Counted from the first letter of the stretch, positions 53,612-63,339 are shown. The stretch is DNA of 64,000 bases from Pyxidicoccus parkwaysis (GCF_017301735.1 NZ_CP071090.1:2160001-2224000); one strand, 5' to 3'. Translations and numbers: made by a program. The notes: generated by a model from the sequence alone, not told the origin.

Positions 53612-56374
53612 TCAGGACAGCCAGAAGTACGCGGAGGCGATGAGGGAGCGCTTCTCCGTCACCTTCGCCTTCTGCGCCAGGTCCGCGAGCTGCCGGTCCT
53701 TGGCGGCGTAGCGCTTCTCCTCCTCGTTGCGGAGGGAGGACAGCTTGCGCCGGTACTCGCGCTCCATCCGGTCCGAGTGGGCCCGCGCCTTCGCCTTGTC
53801 CGCCACGTCCTCCGCGACGCCCACTTCCTTGCGCGCGTCGAACCATGCCTGCCGCGCCGTCTCCACCGCCTCGCGAGACTCCATGAGGCAGTCCTCGACG
53901 TACCGGTCCGCGCGCTCCTTGGCCTTGTCCAGCTCCAGCGCGTTGCGGCGCTCCGCGGCCCGGACGATTTCCTCCTTGGCCGCCACCAGCGCCTGCTCCT
54001 GCATGAGCTGCACGGACACCGGCGCGGGCTGGCGCCGCTTCTCTTCCTTCGCCGCCAGCTTCACGAAGTGCGCGCCGTCCTGCAGCGGCAGCGCGCGGAA
54101 GCCTCCGTCGCGCTCGCGCACCAGCACCAGGTGGACGAGCTTCTCCTCCGGCTTGATGCCCGTCGTCTCGAACTTGTAGGCGAACCACCAGCCCTCGCAG
54201 CCGGCGAGCCGCGCGAGGCGCGACGGCAGCCCGGACGCGTCGAGCTGGAGGTACGCCACCGCGTCCTGCGTGCGCTCCTTCACCGCGTACGCGGCCTTCG
54301 CAATCTCCAGCCGCCCCGAGGTGCGGCTGCCCAGCACGGAGCTGGTGAGCGCGCGCGCCTCCTGCTGCCGCTTGGCGAGCGCCTCCTTCGTCTGGTCCTG
54401 CTGCCCGCGCAGCCGCCGGCGCACGTCGCCGTCGAAGCGCTCCAGTACCACCGAGCGCATCTCCGTCATGCGCTTGCTGATGCGGCCCTCCAGCTCCTCG
54501 CGCAGCTTGTCGAAGGCGGCGTTGATGTCCTTCGGGTCGCGACAGGACTGGTAGATGTCGAGGATGCGCCGCTCGAAGTCGACGCCGCTCTCCAGCGCGC
54601 CGAGGATTTCGTCCGACGCGCCGAAGACGCCGTCGAAGAGGTTGAGCTTCTTCTCCAGCAGCTCGAACAGGCGCGCGTCCGCCGCGTTCTGCCGGTTGAG
54701 GAAGTTGATGACCAGCACGTCCCGCTGCTGGCCGTACCGGTGGCACCGGCCGATGCGCTGCTCCACGCGCTGCGGGTTCCACGGCAAGTCGTAGTTGACG
54801 ACGAGGTTGCAGAACTGGAGGTTCAGTCCCTCGGCGCCGGCCTCGGTGCAGATGAGGATCTGCGACTTGTTGCGGAAGTCCTCCACCAGCGCGCGGCGCT
54901 CCTCCGGCGTGCCGGCCAGGTCACCGGCCAGGAGCGAAATCTTGCCCTTGTAGCCCGCGTCCGAGAGGAGGTTGAAGAGGTACTGCTGCGTGCGCCGGGA
55001 CTCGGTGAAGATGAGCGCCTTCTCCGGCCAGCCGTGCGCGCGCATCACCCCGAAGGTCCGGTCCAGCCCGCGCACGAGCGCCGCGCCCTTGGCGTTGACC
55101 TTGATGGAGTCCGCCAGGTCCGCGTACTGCCGCAGCTCCCAGACCTCCTGCTCCAGCGCGCGGACGTTGGGCGCCTTGGCCGGGTCGTCCGACCACTCCT
55201 CGCCCTCCTCGACGAACTGCTTGGCCTCCTCGGGCTCGAACATCGCCAGCGCCTGCTGGCCCAGCTTCGCTGCCTGGAGGCGCTTCTCGAGGTTCTCCGA
55301 CAGCCGGCGCAGCGTGGGCGCAATCGCGTACGTGGAGGACGCCAGCAGCTTGCGGTAGCAGAGCGTCAGCAGCGTCTTCTTGCCGGGCTCGATTGCCGCG
55401 GCCTCGGAGCGCTGGAGGTACTCGCTGACCTTCTCGTAGAGGTCATGCTCCTCGGGGGAGGGGGTGAAGTCCTCCACGATGGAGCGGCGGTTGGTGTAGC
55501 GGACGTACTCGCGCACCTGCCGGCGCAGGGTGCGCTGGACGACGGGGGCCAGCCGCTCCTTCAGTTCGGCGACGGAGGCCTCGGACATGCCGCCGCCCTC
55601 GTCCACGCGGTAGCGGCTGCGGAAGGCGTGCTCGGGGCCGAGAATCTGCTCGTCCAGCAGGGACATCAGGCCGAACAGCTCCATGATGTCGTTCTGGAGC
55701 GGGGTGGCGGTGAGCAGCAGCTTGGGGCGCCCGGCCAGCGCGGCCTTCAGCGCCTGCCCCATCTTGTTGTTGGGACGGTGCGCGTTGCGCAGGCGGTGGG
55801 CCTCGTCGATGACGACGACGTCCCACGGAATCTCCGCCGCCAGCGCCGCCTTGTTGGCCGCGAAGGGGTGAGAGCAGATGACCGGGAAGGGCTGGTCGAA
55901 GCAGTTGCCGGTGGCCCGCACGGTGCGGCCGTCCACCAGCACGCTCTCCAGGTCGAACTTCTCGCGCAGCTCGCTGTTCCACTGCGCGCGCAGCGTGGCC
56001 GGAGCGAGGATGAGGATGCGGCTCTTCCCCTCCGCCATGAGCTGGGCGATGACGAGGCCCGCCTCAATCGTCTTCCCGAGCCCCACCTCGTCGCCCAGCA
56101 TGCAGCCGCCGCGCGACAGCGAGTCGAGCGCGAACATGGCGCCCTCGACCTGGTGGGGGTTGAGGTCCACCTTCGCTTCCGACAGCGCGCCAGCCAGCCG
56201 CTGCTGTGTGTCACCACTCTTCGCCAGCAGCTCTTCCGCCAGCAACCGTTCGTGGAAGGGAGTCAGCGTTCGCCCGGGCTCGGACTCCACCCGCGACGCC
56301 ATCGCCGCCGCCGCCGCGTCGACCTCCACCTCCACCCGCAAGCCCCTCGCGCCCTCCGCCAAGACCGTCTCCAT
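53612..56374 (-). CDS. SNF2-family DEAD/DEAH-box ATPase
   Basis: 920 residues. Two RecA-like domains: Walker A GDEVGLGKTIEAG (K101), DEAH at 190-193 (IDEAHRLRN), LLLTATPLQN, then helicase-C motifs ALIFTESRRTQQYL, ICTEAGAEGLNLQ and QRIGRCHRYGQQRD (motif VI). The C-terminal 300 residues are helical, strongly charged coiled coil. The shape resembles RapA-like or DrmD-like helicases that translocate on DNA. No DISARM or restriction genes are adjacent, so a housekeeping chromatin/RNA-polymerase recycling role is as likely as defence. Confidence 0.88.
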   Translation of the reverse strand: METVLAEGARGLRVEVEVDAAAAAMASRVESEPGRTLTPFHERLLAEELLAKSGDTQQRLAGALSEAKVDLNPHQVEGAMFALDSLSRGGCMLGDEVGLGKTIEAGLVIAQLMAEGKSRILILAPATLRAQWNSELREKFDLESVLVDGRTVRATGNCFDQPFPVICSHPFAANKAALAAEIPWDVVVIDEAHRLRNAHRPNNKMGQALKAALAGRPKLLLTATPLQNDIMELFGLMSLLDEQILGPEHAFRSRYRVDEGGGMSEASVAELKERLAPVVQRTLRRQVREYVRYTNRRSIVEDFTPSPEEHDLYEKVSEYLQRSEAAAIEPGKKTLLTLCYRKLLASSTYAIAPTLRRLSENLEKRLQAAKLGQQALAMFEPEEAKQFVEEGEEWSDDPAKAPNVRALEQEVWELRQYADLADSIKVNAKGAALVRGLDRTFGVMRAHGWPEKALIFTESRRTQQYLFNLLSDAGYKGKISLLAGDLAGTPEERRALVEDFRNKSQILICTEAGAEGLNLQFCNLVVNYDLPWNPQRVEQRIGRCHRYGQQRDVLVINFLNRQNAADARLFELLEKKLNLFDGVFGASDEILGALESGVDFERRILDIYQSCRDPKDINAAFDKLREELEGRISKRMTEMRSVVLERFDGDVRRRLRGQQDQTKEALAKRQQEARALTSSVLGSRTSGRLEIAKAAYAVKERTQDAVAYLQLDASGLPSRLARLAGCEGWWFAYKFETTGIKPEEKLVHLVLVRERDGGFRALPLQDGAHFVKLAAKEEKRRQPAPVSVQLMQEQALVAAKEEIVRAAERRNALELDKAKERADRYVEDCLMESREAVETARQAWFDARKEVGVAEDVADKAKARAHSDRMEREYRRKLSSLRNEEEKRYAAKDRQLADLAQKAKVTEKRSLIASAYFWLS

Positions 56375-56575
56375 CCGTGATGTTCGAGGTCGCCCACCCA
56401 GTAGGCGGGCAAGAGAGACGCGCCATTTTGTTGACGCGAGCGTGGCTGTAAAGGGGGTTGTCTCCGGAGCCTAGAATTCGGCCTCGGAGCGATTGGCATG
56501 CTTCTTCGCGAGCGACGCGCGCACGCGACGCCCGCGTGCTTCACGCAATCTTTCCAGTGGACTTGACGGAACGGC

Positions 56576-57913
56576 TCAGAGCAGTCCTCGCGATTTCACG
56601 TCGAGGTACGCATTGAGTGTGGCCGCGCCGAAGCCGCGCGCGGGGGCCCGCACCACGAGCGCACCGGAGTCTCTCAGCGTGGTGGCGGTGCGGCGGTACT
56701 CGGCCTCCAGGCGCGCCGCGGCCTGCTTCGCGTAGGCGTCCTGCGCCTCGCGGGGCACCTGTGTCGCGGCGGCCTCCACGTCCTCGTCCAGCAGCGAGGC
56801 GACGACGGGCAGGTGCCGGGGGCGCAGCGCGAGCGTGCGGGTGAGGAGGCTCTGCGAGGCGTCCGGGTCCACCAAATCCGTGAAGAGCACCACCAGTGCG
56901 CGACGCGTCTGCCGGGCGAAGGCGAAGTCGAAGGCGCGGCCGTAGTCGCTCTCCTCCAGCGCGGCCTCGACGCGGTAGAGCGTCTCGGTGATGAGGCGCA
57001 GGTGCTCGCGGCCTTTTCTCGGCGGGAGGAAGGCGCGGACGTCGCTGGCGAAGGCGAGCACCCCCACCATGTCCCCCGCGTCCAGGCCCACGCGCGCCAG
57101 GCGCAGCGCCGCGTCCACCGCGTGGTCCAGCTTGCGGCGCCCCTGCACCTGGCCCGCCATGTGGCGCCCGCAGTCCAGCAGCAGCAGCACGGGTTGGTGC
57201 TTCTCCGGCTGCCAGGTGCGCACCCGCGTGTCGCCGTGGCGCGCGGAGGCCTTCCAGTCGATGTGGCGGTAGTCGTCGCCCGGGCGGTATTCGCGCAGGG
57301 ACTCGAACTCGCGTCCCTCCGCCGCGCGGCGCCGCTGCGTGCGCGCGGACGGGGATTCCGACGCGCGGGCCAGTGCAAGCGCCTCGCGCGAGAGGGCCGT
57401 CAGGTCCGGGTACACCTTCACCGCCTGCGCGGCCGGCACGCGGACCTGGCGCGCGCACAGGCCCAGCGGCCCGAGCAGCCGCAGGTGCACGTCCCCGAAG
57501 CGCGCGTCGCCTCGCGCGGGAGGCATGACGAAGTAGGTGAGGCGCCCGGGCGTGTGCCCGTCCCCGGACAGCGTGAGGGACTGCCGGTGGCCGGTGCTGG
57601 CCACGTCCTCCGGCGGCTCGTCTCGCGCTTCGAGGCGCAGGGGGCTCTTGCCGCTGTCGTTCCGCTCGAAGTCCAGGTGGACGGCGTTGCGTGTGCCCGA
57701 GGAGAGGATGGGCTCCACGAGGCGCCGCACCGTCACCGCGTCCGCGCGTGGGGCGCGCAGGAAGTCCACCGCGCAGAGCACGAGCACCGCCACGTCCACC
57801 GCGAGCGCGAGCCAGCCGAACACAGGGCCCGCCACCGCGAGCGCGGCCGGGACGAGCCCCGCCGCCAGGAGCGCCACGGCGAGGCCCGTGGGGACGGGAC
57901 GGCCGGCGCTCAC
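56576..57913 (-). CDS. DUF58-domain protein
   Basis: 445 residues. Two membrane helices at the N-terminus (about 8-52), then an Ig-like beta region, then the DUF58 signature FESLREYRPGDDYRHIDWKA (about residue 215) and a von Willebrand A-like part with LLLLDCGRHMAG and VVLFTDLVDP. The MIDAS-like DCGRHM replaces the usual DxSxS. DUF58 proteins work with MoxR AAA+ ATPases in assembling or activating membrane complexes. Coupled (ATGA) to the moxR gene immediately upstream. Confidence 0.88.
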   Translation of the reverse strand: MSAGRPVPTGLAVALLAAGLVPAALAVAGPVFGWLALAVDVAVLVLCAVDFLRAPRADAVTVRRLVEPILSSGTRNAVHLDFERNDSGKSPLRLEARDEPPEDVASTGHRQSLTLSGDGHTPGRLTYFVMPPARGDARFGDVHLRLLGPLGLCARQVRVPAAQAVKVYPDLTALSREALALARASESPSARTQRRRAAEGREFESLREYRPGDDYRHIDWKASARHGDTRVRTWQPEKHQPVLLLLDCGRHMAGQVQGRRKLDHAVDAALRLARVGLDAGDMVGVLAFASDVRAFLPPRKGREHLRLITETLYRVEAALEESDYGRAFDFAFARQTRRALVVLFTDLVDPDASQSLLTRTLALRPRHLPVVASLLDEDVEAAATQVPREAQDAYAKQAAARLEAEYRRTATTLRDSGALVVRAPARGFGAATLNAYLDVKSRGLL

Positions 57914-58845
57914 CGGGGCACTCGCACCCGCTCGAGCGTCTGGCGGAGGACGTCGTCCACGGTGACGCCCTCCACCTCGGCCTCGGCCTTGAGGAGGAGG
58001 CGGTGGTTGAGGACGCTGTGGGCCACGCCCTTCACGTCGTCCGGGGTGACGAAGTCCGTGCCCATCAGCGCCGCGCGAGCCTTGGCCGCCGCCAGCAGCG
58101 CCTGCGCGGAGCGGGGACTGGCCCCCAGCCGCACGCGCGGATGGGCGCGCGTGTCGCGCACCACATTCACCACGTACTGGAGGATGGAGTCGTCACACGA
58201 CACGCGGGCCGCGCGCGCCTGCAACTCCATGAGGGTGGGCGCGTCGAGCACGCGCTCGGTGGAGGGGGGCCTGCCCTCGCGCTGGTGGAAGGCGCGCAGC
58301 ATGGTGACTTCCGCGTCCGTGTCCGGGTAGCCCACGCGCACGCGCATGAGGAAGCGGTCCAGCTGCGCCTCGGGCAGCGGGTAGGTGCCCTCCAGCTCGA
58401 GCGGGTTCTGCGTGGCCACCACGAAGAAGTGCGGCGGCAGCGCGTGCGACACGCCGTCGATGGTGACCTGCCTCTCCTCCATGGCCTCCAGGAGCGCGGC
58501 CTGCGTCTTGGGCGGGGTGCGGTTGATTTCGTCCGCCACCACCACCTCCGTGAAGATGGGGCCCTTCACCAGACGGAAGGCGTTGTCCTGCGGCTGGAAG
58601 ACGTTGGTGCCGAGGATGTCCGCCGGCATCAGGTCCGGAGTGAACTGGACGCGCGTGAAGTGCAGCCCCAGCGCTCCGGCCATGCTGCGCGCGGTGAGCG
58701 TCTTGGCGACGCCGGGCACGCCCTCCAGCAGCACGTGGCCGCGCGCGAGGAAGGCCGTCACCAGATCGGCGAGGACGCGCTGCTGTCCGAAGACGGCCGC
58801 GCCGAGCGCGGAGGTGAGGCGGGAGAGGGGAGAGGCGTCGGACAT
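57910..58845 (-). CDS. MoxR-family AAA+ ATPase
   Basis: 311 residues. Walker A GVPGVAKTLTARSM, Walker B VVVADEINRTPPKTQAALLEAM, sensor VVATQNPLELEGTYPLPEAQ and arginine-finger region DRFLMRV. Chaperone-like ATPase, cytosolic, working with the DUF58 protein encoded by the overlapping downstream gene. First gene of the pair. Confidence 0.93.
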   Translation of the reverse strand: MSDASPLSRLTSALGAAVFGQQRVLADLVTAFLARGHVLLEGVPGVAKTLTARSMAGALGLHFTRVQFTPDLMPADILGTNVFQPQDNAFRLVKGPIFTEVVVADEINRTPPKTQAALLEAMEERQVTIDGVSHALPPHFFVVATQNPLELEGTYPLPEAQLDRFLMRVRVGYPDTDAEVTMLRAFHQREGRPPSTERVLDAPTLMELQARAARVSCDDSILQYVVNVVRDTRAHPRVRLGASPRSAQALLAAAKARAALMGTDFVTPDDVKGVAHSVLNHRLLLKAEAEVEGVTVDDVLRQTLERVRVPR

Positions 58846-58911
58846 GATGGAAGGGACGCTAGCCCGCTGCCGCGCGAGGCGGCAGCGGTTTCGTGAAGGC
58901 TTGCGCGCGCC

Positions 58912-59817
58912 TCAGGCGGGCTTGCTCTTCAGGCCCAGCAGCGTGCCACCCAGCGCCGCGAGCGAGCCCAGCACCGCGACGAAGACGCCGAAGCTGGGCG
59001 ACGAGTTCATCATCTCCGCGTTGCCGATGGGCGTGGGCACGCGCGTCGTGTCGGCGGACACCTTGATGTAGACGATGCACCAGACGAGGCAGATGAAGCT
59101 GAACACGAGCTGCCCCATCCACGGCACCACCGGATTCACGCGCTCGAAGGAGCCCTTCACGCGCATGCCCACGAGCGTCATGATGAGGATGGCCAGCACG
59201 AAGGCGCCGACGCCCATGCTCATCAGGCCGAGCACGTCGCCGTCCGCCGCCGTCTCCTTCCACGGCAGGAAGCACGAGAACAGCACCGCCACCGCGCTCC
59301 AGAAGGCGACCTTGTCCCCACCGGCGAGCAGGCCGAAGAGCTCCTTCGCGTCGCGGATGAGCTCCTCCGGGTCCGCGACGGCGTTGTCGCGAGAGACTTC
59401 ACGCGCCGAGCGGTCCCACGGGTCCGGGCTGTCGTCGGCGGGCGCCTCCACGGGCGGAGGCGGCGCGCGACGGGGCGCGGGCGCGGCGGAGCGGGCAGGA
59501 CGCGCGGCTCGCTGCGCGGGTGCGGCGCGGGCGATGTCATCCACGCTGCGGATGTTGGTGGACTCCGCGTCCGCCGGCGGCGCGGCGGCGCGGCTTCCCG
59601 TCTTCGGCTTGGGACGCGCGGGCGCGGGCTTCGACGGCCGAGGGTCCTCCGCGGCGCCGGTGGACTCGTCGTTGTCGTCGGCGGGCGGCTCGTCGGACAG
59701 GAAGGAGCCGTCGATGATGTAGTCGCAGACGGAACAGATGGACGTGTTGGCGGCTACCTTCGAGCCGCAGCCAGGGCAGTTCAGGACCAGCGCTCCCGAG
59801 GAGAGAAACGAGGCCAC
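58912..59817 (-). CDS. Zinc-ribbon membrane protein
   Basis: 301 residues from GTG 59817 (VASFLSSGALVLNCPGCGSK). A four-Cys zinc ribbon (CPGCGS...CSVCDYI) is followed by a long acidic/Pro-rich and Arg/Ala-rich linker and four membrane helices (FWSAVAVLFSCFLPW, GLMSMGVGAFVLAILIMTL, QLVFSFICLVWCIVYI, FGVFVAVLGSLAALGGTLL). No defined function. It lies upstream of the moxR-DUF58 pair on the same strand with 66 bases between. The start is uncertain; in-frame candidates lie further upstream. Confidence 0.68.
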   Translation of the reverse strand: MASFLSSGALVLNCPGCGSKVAANTSICSVCDYIIDGSFLSDEPPADDNDESTGAAEDPRPSKPAPARPKPKTGSRAAAPPADAESTNIRSVDDIARAAPAQRAARPARSAAPAPRRAPPPPVEAPADDSPDPWDRSAREVSRDNAVADPEELIRDAKELFGLLAGGDKVAFWSAVAVLFSCFLPWKETAADGDVLGLMSMGVGAFVLAILIMTLVGMRVKGSFERVNPVVPWMGQLVFSFICLVWCIVYIKVSADTTRVPTPIGNAEMMNSSPSFGVFVAVLGSLAALGGTLLGLKSKPA

Positions 59818-59902
59818 ATTCTCGGAGTCCCGCCTGGAGCTGTCAAACCCGCTGCGTCCTAACCCCTGGATTTTCGCGGAGAATTGACCTAGGCCCCGGC
59901 GC

Positions 59903-62056
59903 ATGAGCCGCCTGCGCACCGCCCGTGGATTGACTGCCTGCCTCGCCGTCGTCGCGCTGTCCTCCTGTGTCCGCTTCGTGCCCTCGCCCGGGGCGGAGCC
60001 GGTGGACGCGGCGACCCTCGCCCGGATTCGGGACTGGGAGGACCGGCGCTCGCTGGGTGACGGGGCGCTGCTCGAGCTGGCCACGGGCGCGCAGGACGCG
60101 CGGGTACGAGCGAGGGCGCAGCGCGCGCTGGCCCGCATCCAGGACCCGGCCACGCTGGACACGCTGGTGGCGGGGCTGAAGGACGCGGAGCCCGGCGTGC
60201 GCGACGAGGCCGCCTTCGCCGCCGGGGAATTGGCCCTGGCGTGGGAGCCGCTGACGGACGCGGAGCGCTCGCGCCTGGCGGACGCACTGCTGGAGGCGGA
60301 GGGCGCGGAGCGCGAGGCGCGGGTGCGGGCGACGATGGTGGACTCGCTGGGGCGCACGGGCACGCCGACGGCGGTGGCGCGACTGGTGGAGCGGATGCAG
60401 GGGAGCGACGTGGAGGTGGCGGGCAGGGCCGCACTGGCGTTGGGCGTGGCCGCGCGGCGGAGCGGGGCGGCCGTGGTGGCGGGCGTGCCGCTGGCACCGG
60501 CGGTGGCGTTGCTGCACGGCGAGCGGCCGGTGGAGGCGCGGTATGGCGGCGCATACCTGCTGATGACGGCGAAGCGGGCGGAGGCGCTGCCCGCGCTGCG
60601 TGGCTGCCTCGGCGATGTGGACGCGGACGTGCGCGGCCTGTGCGCGAAGGCCTTCGGCGACGTGGGTGGGCCCGAGGACGCGGTGGTGCTGGGGCGGTTG
60701 CTGGACGACGCGGTGCCGCGTGTGGCGGCGGAAGCGGCGCGCTCGCTCGCGAAGCTGGCCGCGAAGTGCAGCGGGCCGTGCACTGCGGTGGACGCGCTGG
60801 AGGCGCTGGTGCCCCGGGCGAAGCGCGTGGCGCGCGGCATGGAGGCTCCGGAGCAGCCCACCGACGGCGCGGACGCGAAGGTGGAGACCCTGGCCCGCTC
60901 GGCGGACGGGCACGCGATTCTGGCGCTCGCGCAGCAGGGGCTGCCCGACTTCGCCGCGCCCCTCCTGGTGTCCCTGCGCCTGGCGCTCGCGGACGCGGAG
61001 CGCGGTGCCGCCTCGGACCTGGCGCGCACGGACCTCGGCTGGCTGGACTGCCGGCTCGCGGCGGCGCTGGACCGGCAGCGTGGCGTGCCGGGCGACTCTT
61101 CCTCCTGCGGCTTCGGCCGCGTGCAGGACGAGCGGCGGCTCGCCCTGGGCATTCGTGAGACGGCACTGTCGCAGGGCAAGGGGCAGGCGGGCTTCGCGGT
61201 GGGCTACCTCAATCACCGCGACGCGCGCGTGCGCCTCGCCGCGCTGGAGGTACTGGGCGCACGCCCCGTGCTCCGGACGGCCACGGCCGTGCAGCCCCTG
61301 GTGAAGGGAGACGACCTCGTGGTGGCCGGCGCGGCGGCGGCCACGCTCGGAAAGATTGGCGCCAAGGAGCAGCTCCCCGGGGTGGAGGCCTTCGCCGACC
61401 GCGTGCCGAAGGAGCCCGGAGACCTCGCGGAGCCCGTGGCTGGCGCCCTCGTCGCCCTCCAGGGCCCGGCCGCGGAGCCGCGCTTCCGCGAGTGGCTGAA
61501 GAGCCCCAACGCCAACCTGCGACGCGTGGCCGCCGAGGCCCTCACGCAGCTCACCGGCCAGCCCGTGCGCTCGCAGCGCGTGGAGCTCCCGGCGGACACG
61601 TTCCGCCCGGAAGCCGCACCGGCCAATGCCGGCCTCGTCTTCCGCACCGCCAAGGGCGACATCACCGTGCGCCTGGACGCGGACGAAGCCCCGCTCACCT
61701 CCGGCAACCTCTACGCGCTGGCGCAGAAGGGCTACTTCAACGGCACCACCTTCCACCGCGTCGTCCCGGACTTCGTCGCGCAGGGCGGAGACCCGCGCGG
61801 GGACGGGGAGGGCGGCCCCGGCTACTCCATCCGCTGTGAAATGACGCGCCGGCCGTACCGCCGAGGCACCCTGGGCATGGCGCTCGCGGGCAAGGACACC
61901 GGCGGCAGCCAGTTCTTCTTCACCCACGCGCCGCAGCCCCACCTGGACGGCCGCTACACGGCCTTCGGCGAGGTGGTCTCCGGCATGGACGTGGTGGACG
62001 CGCTCCTCGAGGGGGACATCATCCGCGAGGTGCACGCGGTGCAGCTGACGCCGTAG
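59903..62056 (+). CDS. HEAT-repeat cyclophilin fusion lipoprotein
   Basis: 717 residues. Signal peptide ends in VALSSC (lipobox). Residues about 55-555 are HEAT/PBS-lyase-like helical repeats (RARAQRALARIQDPATLDTL, GVRDEAAFAAGELAL, RRVAAEALTQLTG). The C-terminal 150 residues are a cyclophilin peptidyl-prolyl isomerase: FHRVVPDFVAQGGDP (catalytic Arg and Phe/Gln), GTLGMALAGKDTGGSQFFFT and HLDGRYTAFGEVVSGMDVVD. It is probably a periplasmic or outer-membrane folding factor with the repeats as protein-binding scaffold. The two parts are in one uninterrupted frame. Confidence 0.88.
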   Translation: MSRLRTARGLTACLAVVALSSCVRFVPSPGAEPVDAATLARIRDWEDRRSLGDGALLELATGAQDARVRARAQRALARIQDPATLDTLVAGLKDAEPGVRDEAAFAAGELALAWEPLTDAERSRLADALLEAEGAEREARVRATMVDSLGRTGTPTAVARLVERMQGSDVEVAGRAALALGVAARRSGAAVVAGVPLAPAVALLHGERPVEARYGGAYLLMTAKRAEALPALRGCLGDVDADVRGLCAKAFGDVGGPEDAVVLGRLLDDAVPRVAAEAARSLAKLAAKCSGPCTAVDALEALVPRAKRVARGMEAPEQPTDGADAKVETLARSADGHAILALAQQGLPDFAAPLLVSLRLALADAERGAASDLARTDLGWLDCRLAAALDRQRGVPGDSSSCGFGRVQDERRLALGIRETALSQGKGQAGFAVGYLNHRDARVRLAALEVLGARPVLRTATAVQPLVKGDDLVVAGAAAATLGKIGAKEQLPGVEAFADRVPKEPGDLAEPVAGALVALQGPAAEPRFREWLKSPNANLRRVAAEALTQLTGQPVRSQRVELPADTFRPEAAPANAGLVFRTAKGDITVRLDADEAPLTSGNLYALAQKGYFNGTTFHRVVPDFVAQGGDPRGDGEGGPGYSIRCEMTRRPYRRGTLGMALAGKDTGGSQFFFTHAPQPHLDGRYTAFGEVVSGMDVVDALLEGDIIREVHAVQLTP

Positions 62057-62071
62057 GGCCGGTGCGGGCGC

Positions 62072-63187
62072 TCAGGCCCCGCTGGCCTTGGCCATGTGCG
62101 CGGGAGGACCGAGCGGATGGCCATGCCACCGCCGGCTCTCGTCCTCCTCCATCGACTCCACGTCCTGGCGGATGCGCTGCCACTCCGTCTCCGGGACGCG
62201 CAGGAAGGCCTCGGCCAGCGCCGGGTCGAACTGCGTCCCCGCGCAGCGGCGGATTTCGTCTCGCGCCACGCTCATGGGCCGGCCCTTGCGGTAGGGCCGG
62301 TCCGACGTAATCGCGTCCACCGTGTCCGCGATGCAGAAGATGCGCGCGCCCAGCACGATGTCCTCACCCGCGAGGTTCTGCGGGTAGCCCTTGCCGTCCC
62401 ACCGCTCCTGGTGCTGCAGGACGATGAGCGCCGCCTCGTGCAGGTAGGGCATCTTCGCCAGCATCCGGTAGCCGAACTCGGGGTGCTTGCGCATCTCCAC
62501 CCATTCGTCCGGCGTCAGAGGCCCGGGCTTGAGCAGGATGGAGTCACGCACGCCAATCTTCCCGATGTCGTGCAGCAGCGCGCCCTGTTCCACCACGTCC
62601 AGCGCGGCCCCCGACAGCCCCACCTCCTCCGCCAGCCGCCGCGAGAAGAGCGACACCCGGCGCGAGTGCCACTGCGTCTCCGTGTCCCGGTAGTCCAGCG
62701 CGCTGATGAGCCCGTCCAGCAGGCCCGCGGTGCGCTCCACCACCCGGCGCTCCAAGTCCCGGTTGATGGCCACCAGCTCCGCGTTCTTCTCCGCCACCTC
62801 GCGCGTCAGCCGCTCGTTGGCCTCCACCAGCCGGTAGTGCTCGAAGGCCTGCCGCACGCTGCTCGTCAGCTCGCTCAGCGACCACGGCTTGCCCAGCAGG
62901 CGGAACACCTCGCCGCGGTTGACGGCCTCGGACGCGGTGCGGAAGTCCGCCGCCGCCGTCAGCATCAGCCGCACCGCTTTCGGGTTCCGCTCCCGCAGTG
63001 CGCCCAGCAACTCGATGCCGTTGAGGTACGGCATCATGAAGTCCGTCAGCACGACGTGGAAATCCACCTCGCGTGCGGCCAGCGCGGGGTCACTGTGGGT
63101 GATGACCTGGTAACCCTCCGTCTGAAGAATCCGGGAGAGCGCCGCGAGGATGAGGACGTCGTCATCCACCACGAGGATTCGGTCCAT
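62072..63187 (-). CDS. HD-GYP response regulator, putative cyclic-di-GMP phosphodiesterase
   Basis: 371 residues. Receiver domain with D8-D10 pocket and phospho-acceptor D49 (VLTDFMMPYLNG), then a coiled coil (about 120-155) and an HD-GYP domain: HSRRVSLFSRRLA, LLHDIGKIGVRD (HD at 206-207), LTPDEWVEMRKHPEFGYRML and ERWDGKGYP (GYP at 267-269). The expected activity is hydrolysis of cyclic-di-GMP, gated by phosphorylation. No partner kinase lies beside it. Confidence 0.92.
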   Translation of the reverse strand: MDRILVVDDDVLILAALSRILQTEGYQVITHSDPALAAREVDFHVVLTDFMMPYLNGIELLGALRERNPKAVRLMLTAAADFRTASEAVNRGEVFRLLGKPWSLSELTSSVRQAFEHYRLVEANERLTREVAEKNAELVAINRDLERRVVERTAGLLDGLISALDYRDTETQWHSRRVSLFSRRLAEEVGLSGAALDVVEQGALLHDIGKIGVRDSILLKPGPLTPDEWVEMRKHPEFGYRMLAKMPYLHEAALIVLQHQERWDGKGYPQNLAGEDIVLGARIFCIADTVDAITSDRPYRKGRPMSVARDEIRRCAGTQFDPALAEAFLRVPETEWQRIRQDVESMEEDESRRWHGHPLGPPAHMAKASGA

Positions 63188-63222
63188 GTCGGCGGGTTCT
63201 CCAGGGAGGCGTGCCTGCTCCC

Positions 63223-63250
63223 CTTATACACGCGTCCCTCACCGCCAAAA
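63223..63250 (-). promoter_or_regulatory. Putative promoter of the HD-GYP gene
   Basis: On the minus strand TTTTGG, 16 bases, TATAAG, ending about 36 bases before the start codon. The -10 is good and the -35 poor. Confidence 0.35.
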
Positions 63251-63339
63251 CAGGGGCCCCCCGGCGCTTGTGCGCTCGCAAGTCCCGGAAATCCTTGGAT
63301 GTTCTCCCAGTCCGGAAGAGTCGCACATCCAAGTGACGC

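Noticed and set aside
53612..56374. DISARM or other helicase-based defence system
   Set aside because: No methyltransferase, DrmA/B/C or nuclease genes adjacent; a lone SNF2 protein is not enough.
50177..56380. Long shadow frames opposite the histidine kinase/DUF72 region (minus strand) and the helicase (plus strand)
   Set aside because: Composition is that of antisense GC-rich coding DNA, with no recognisable motif.
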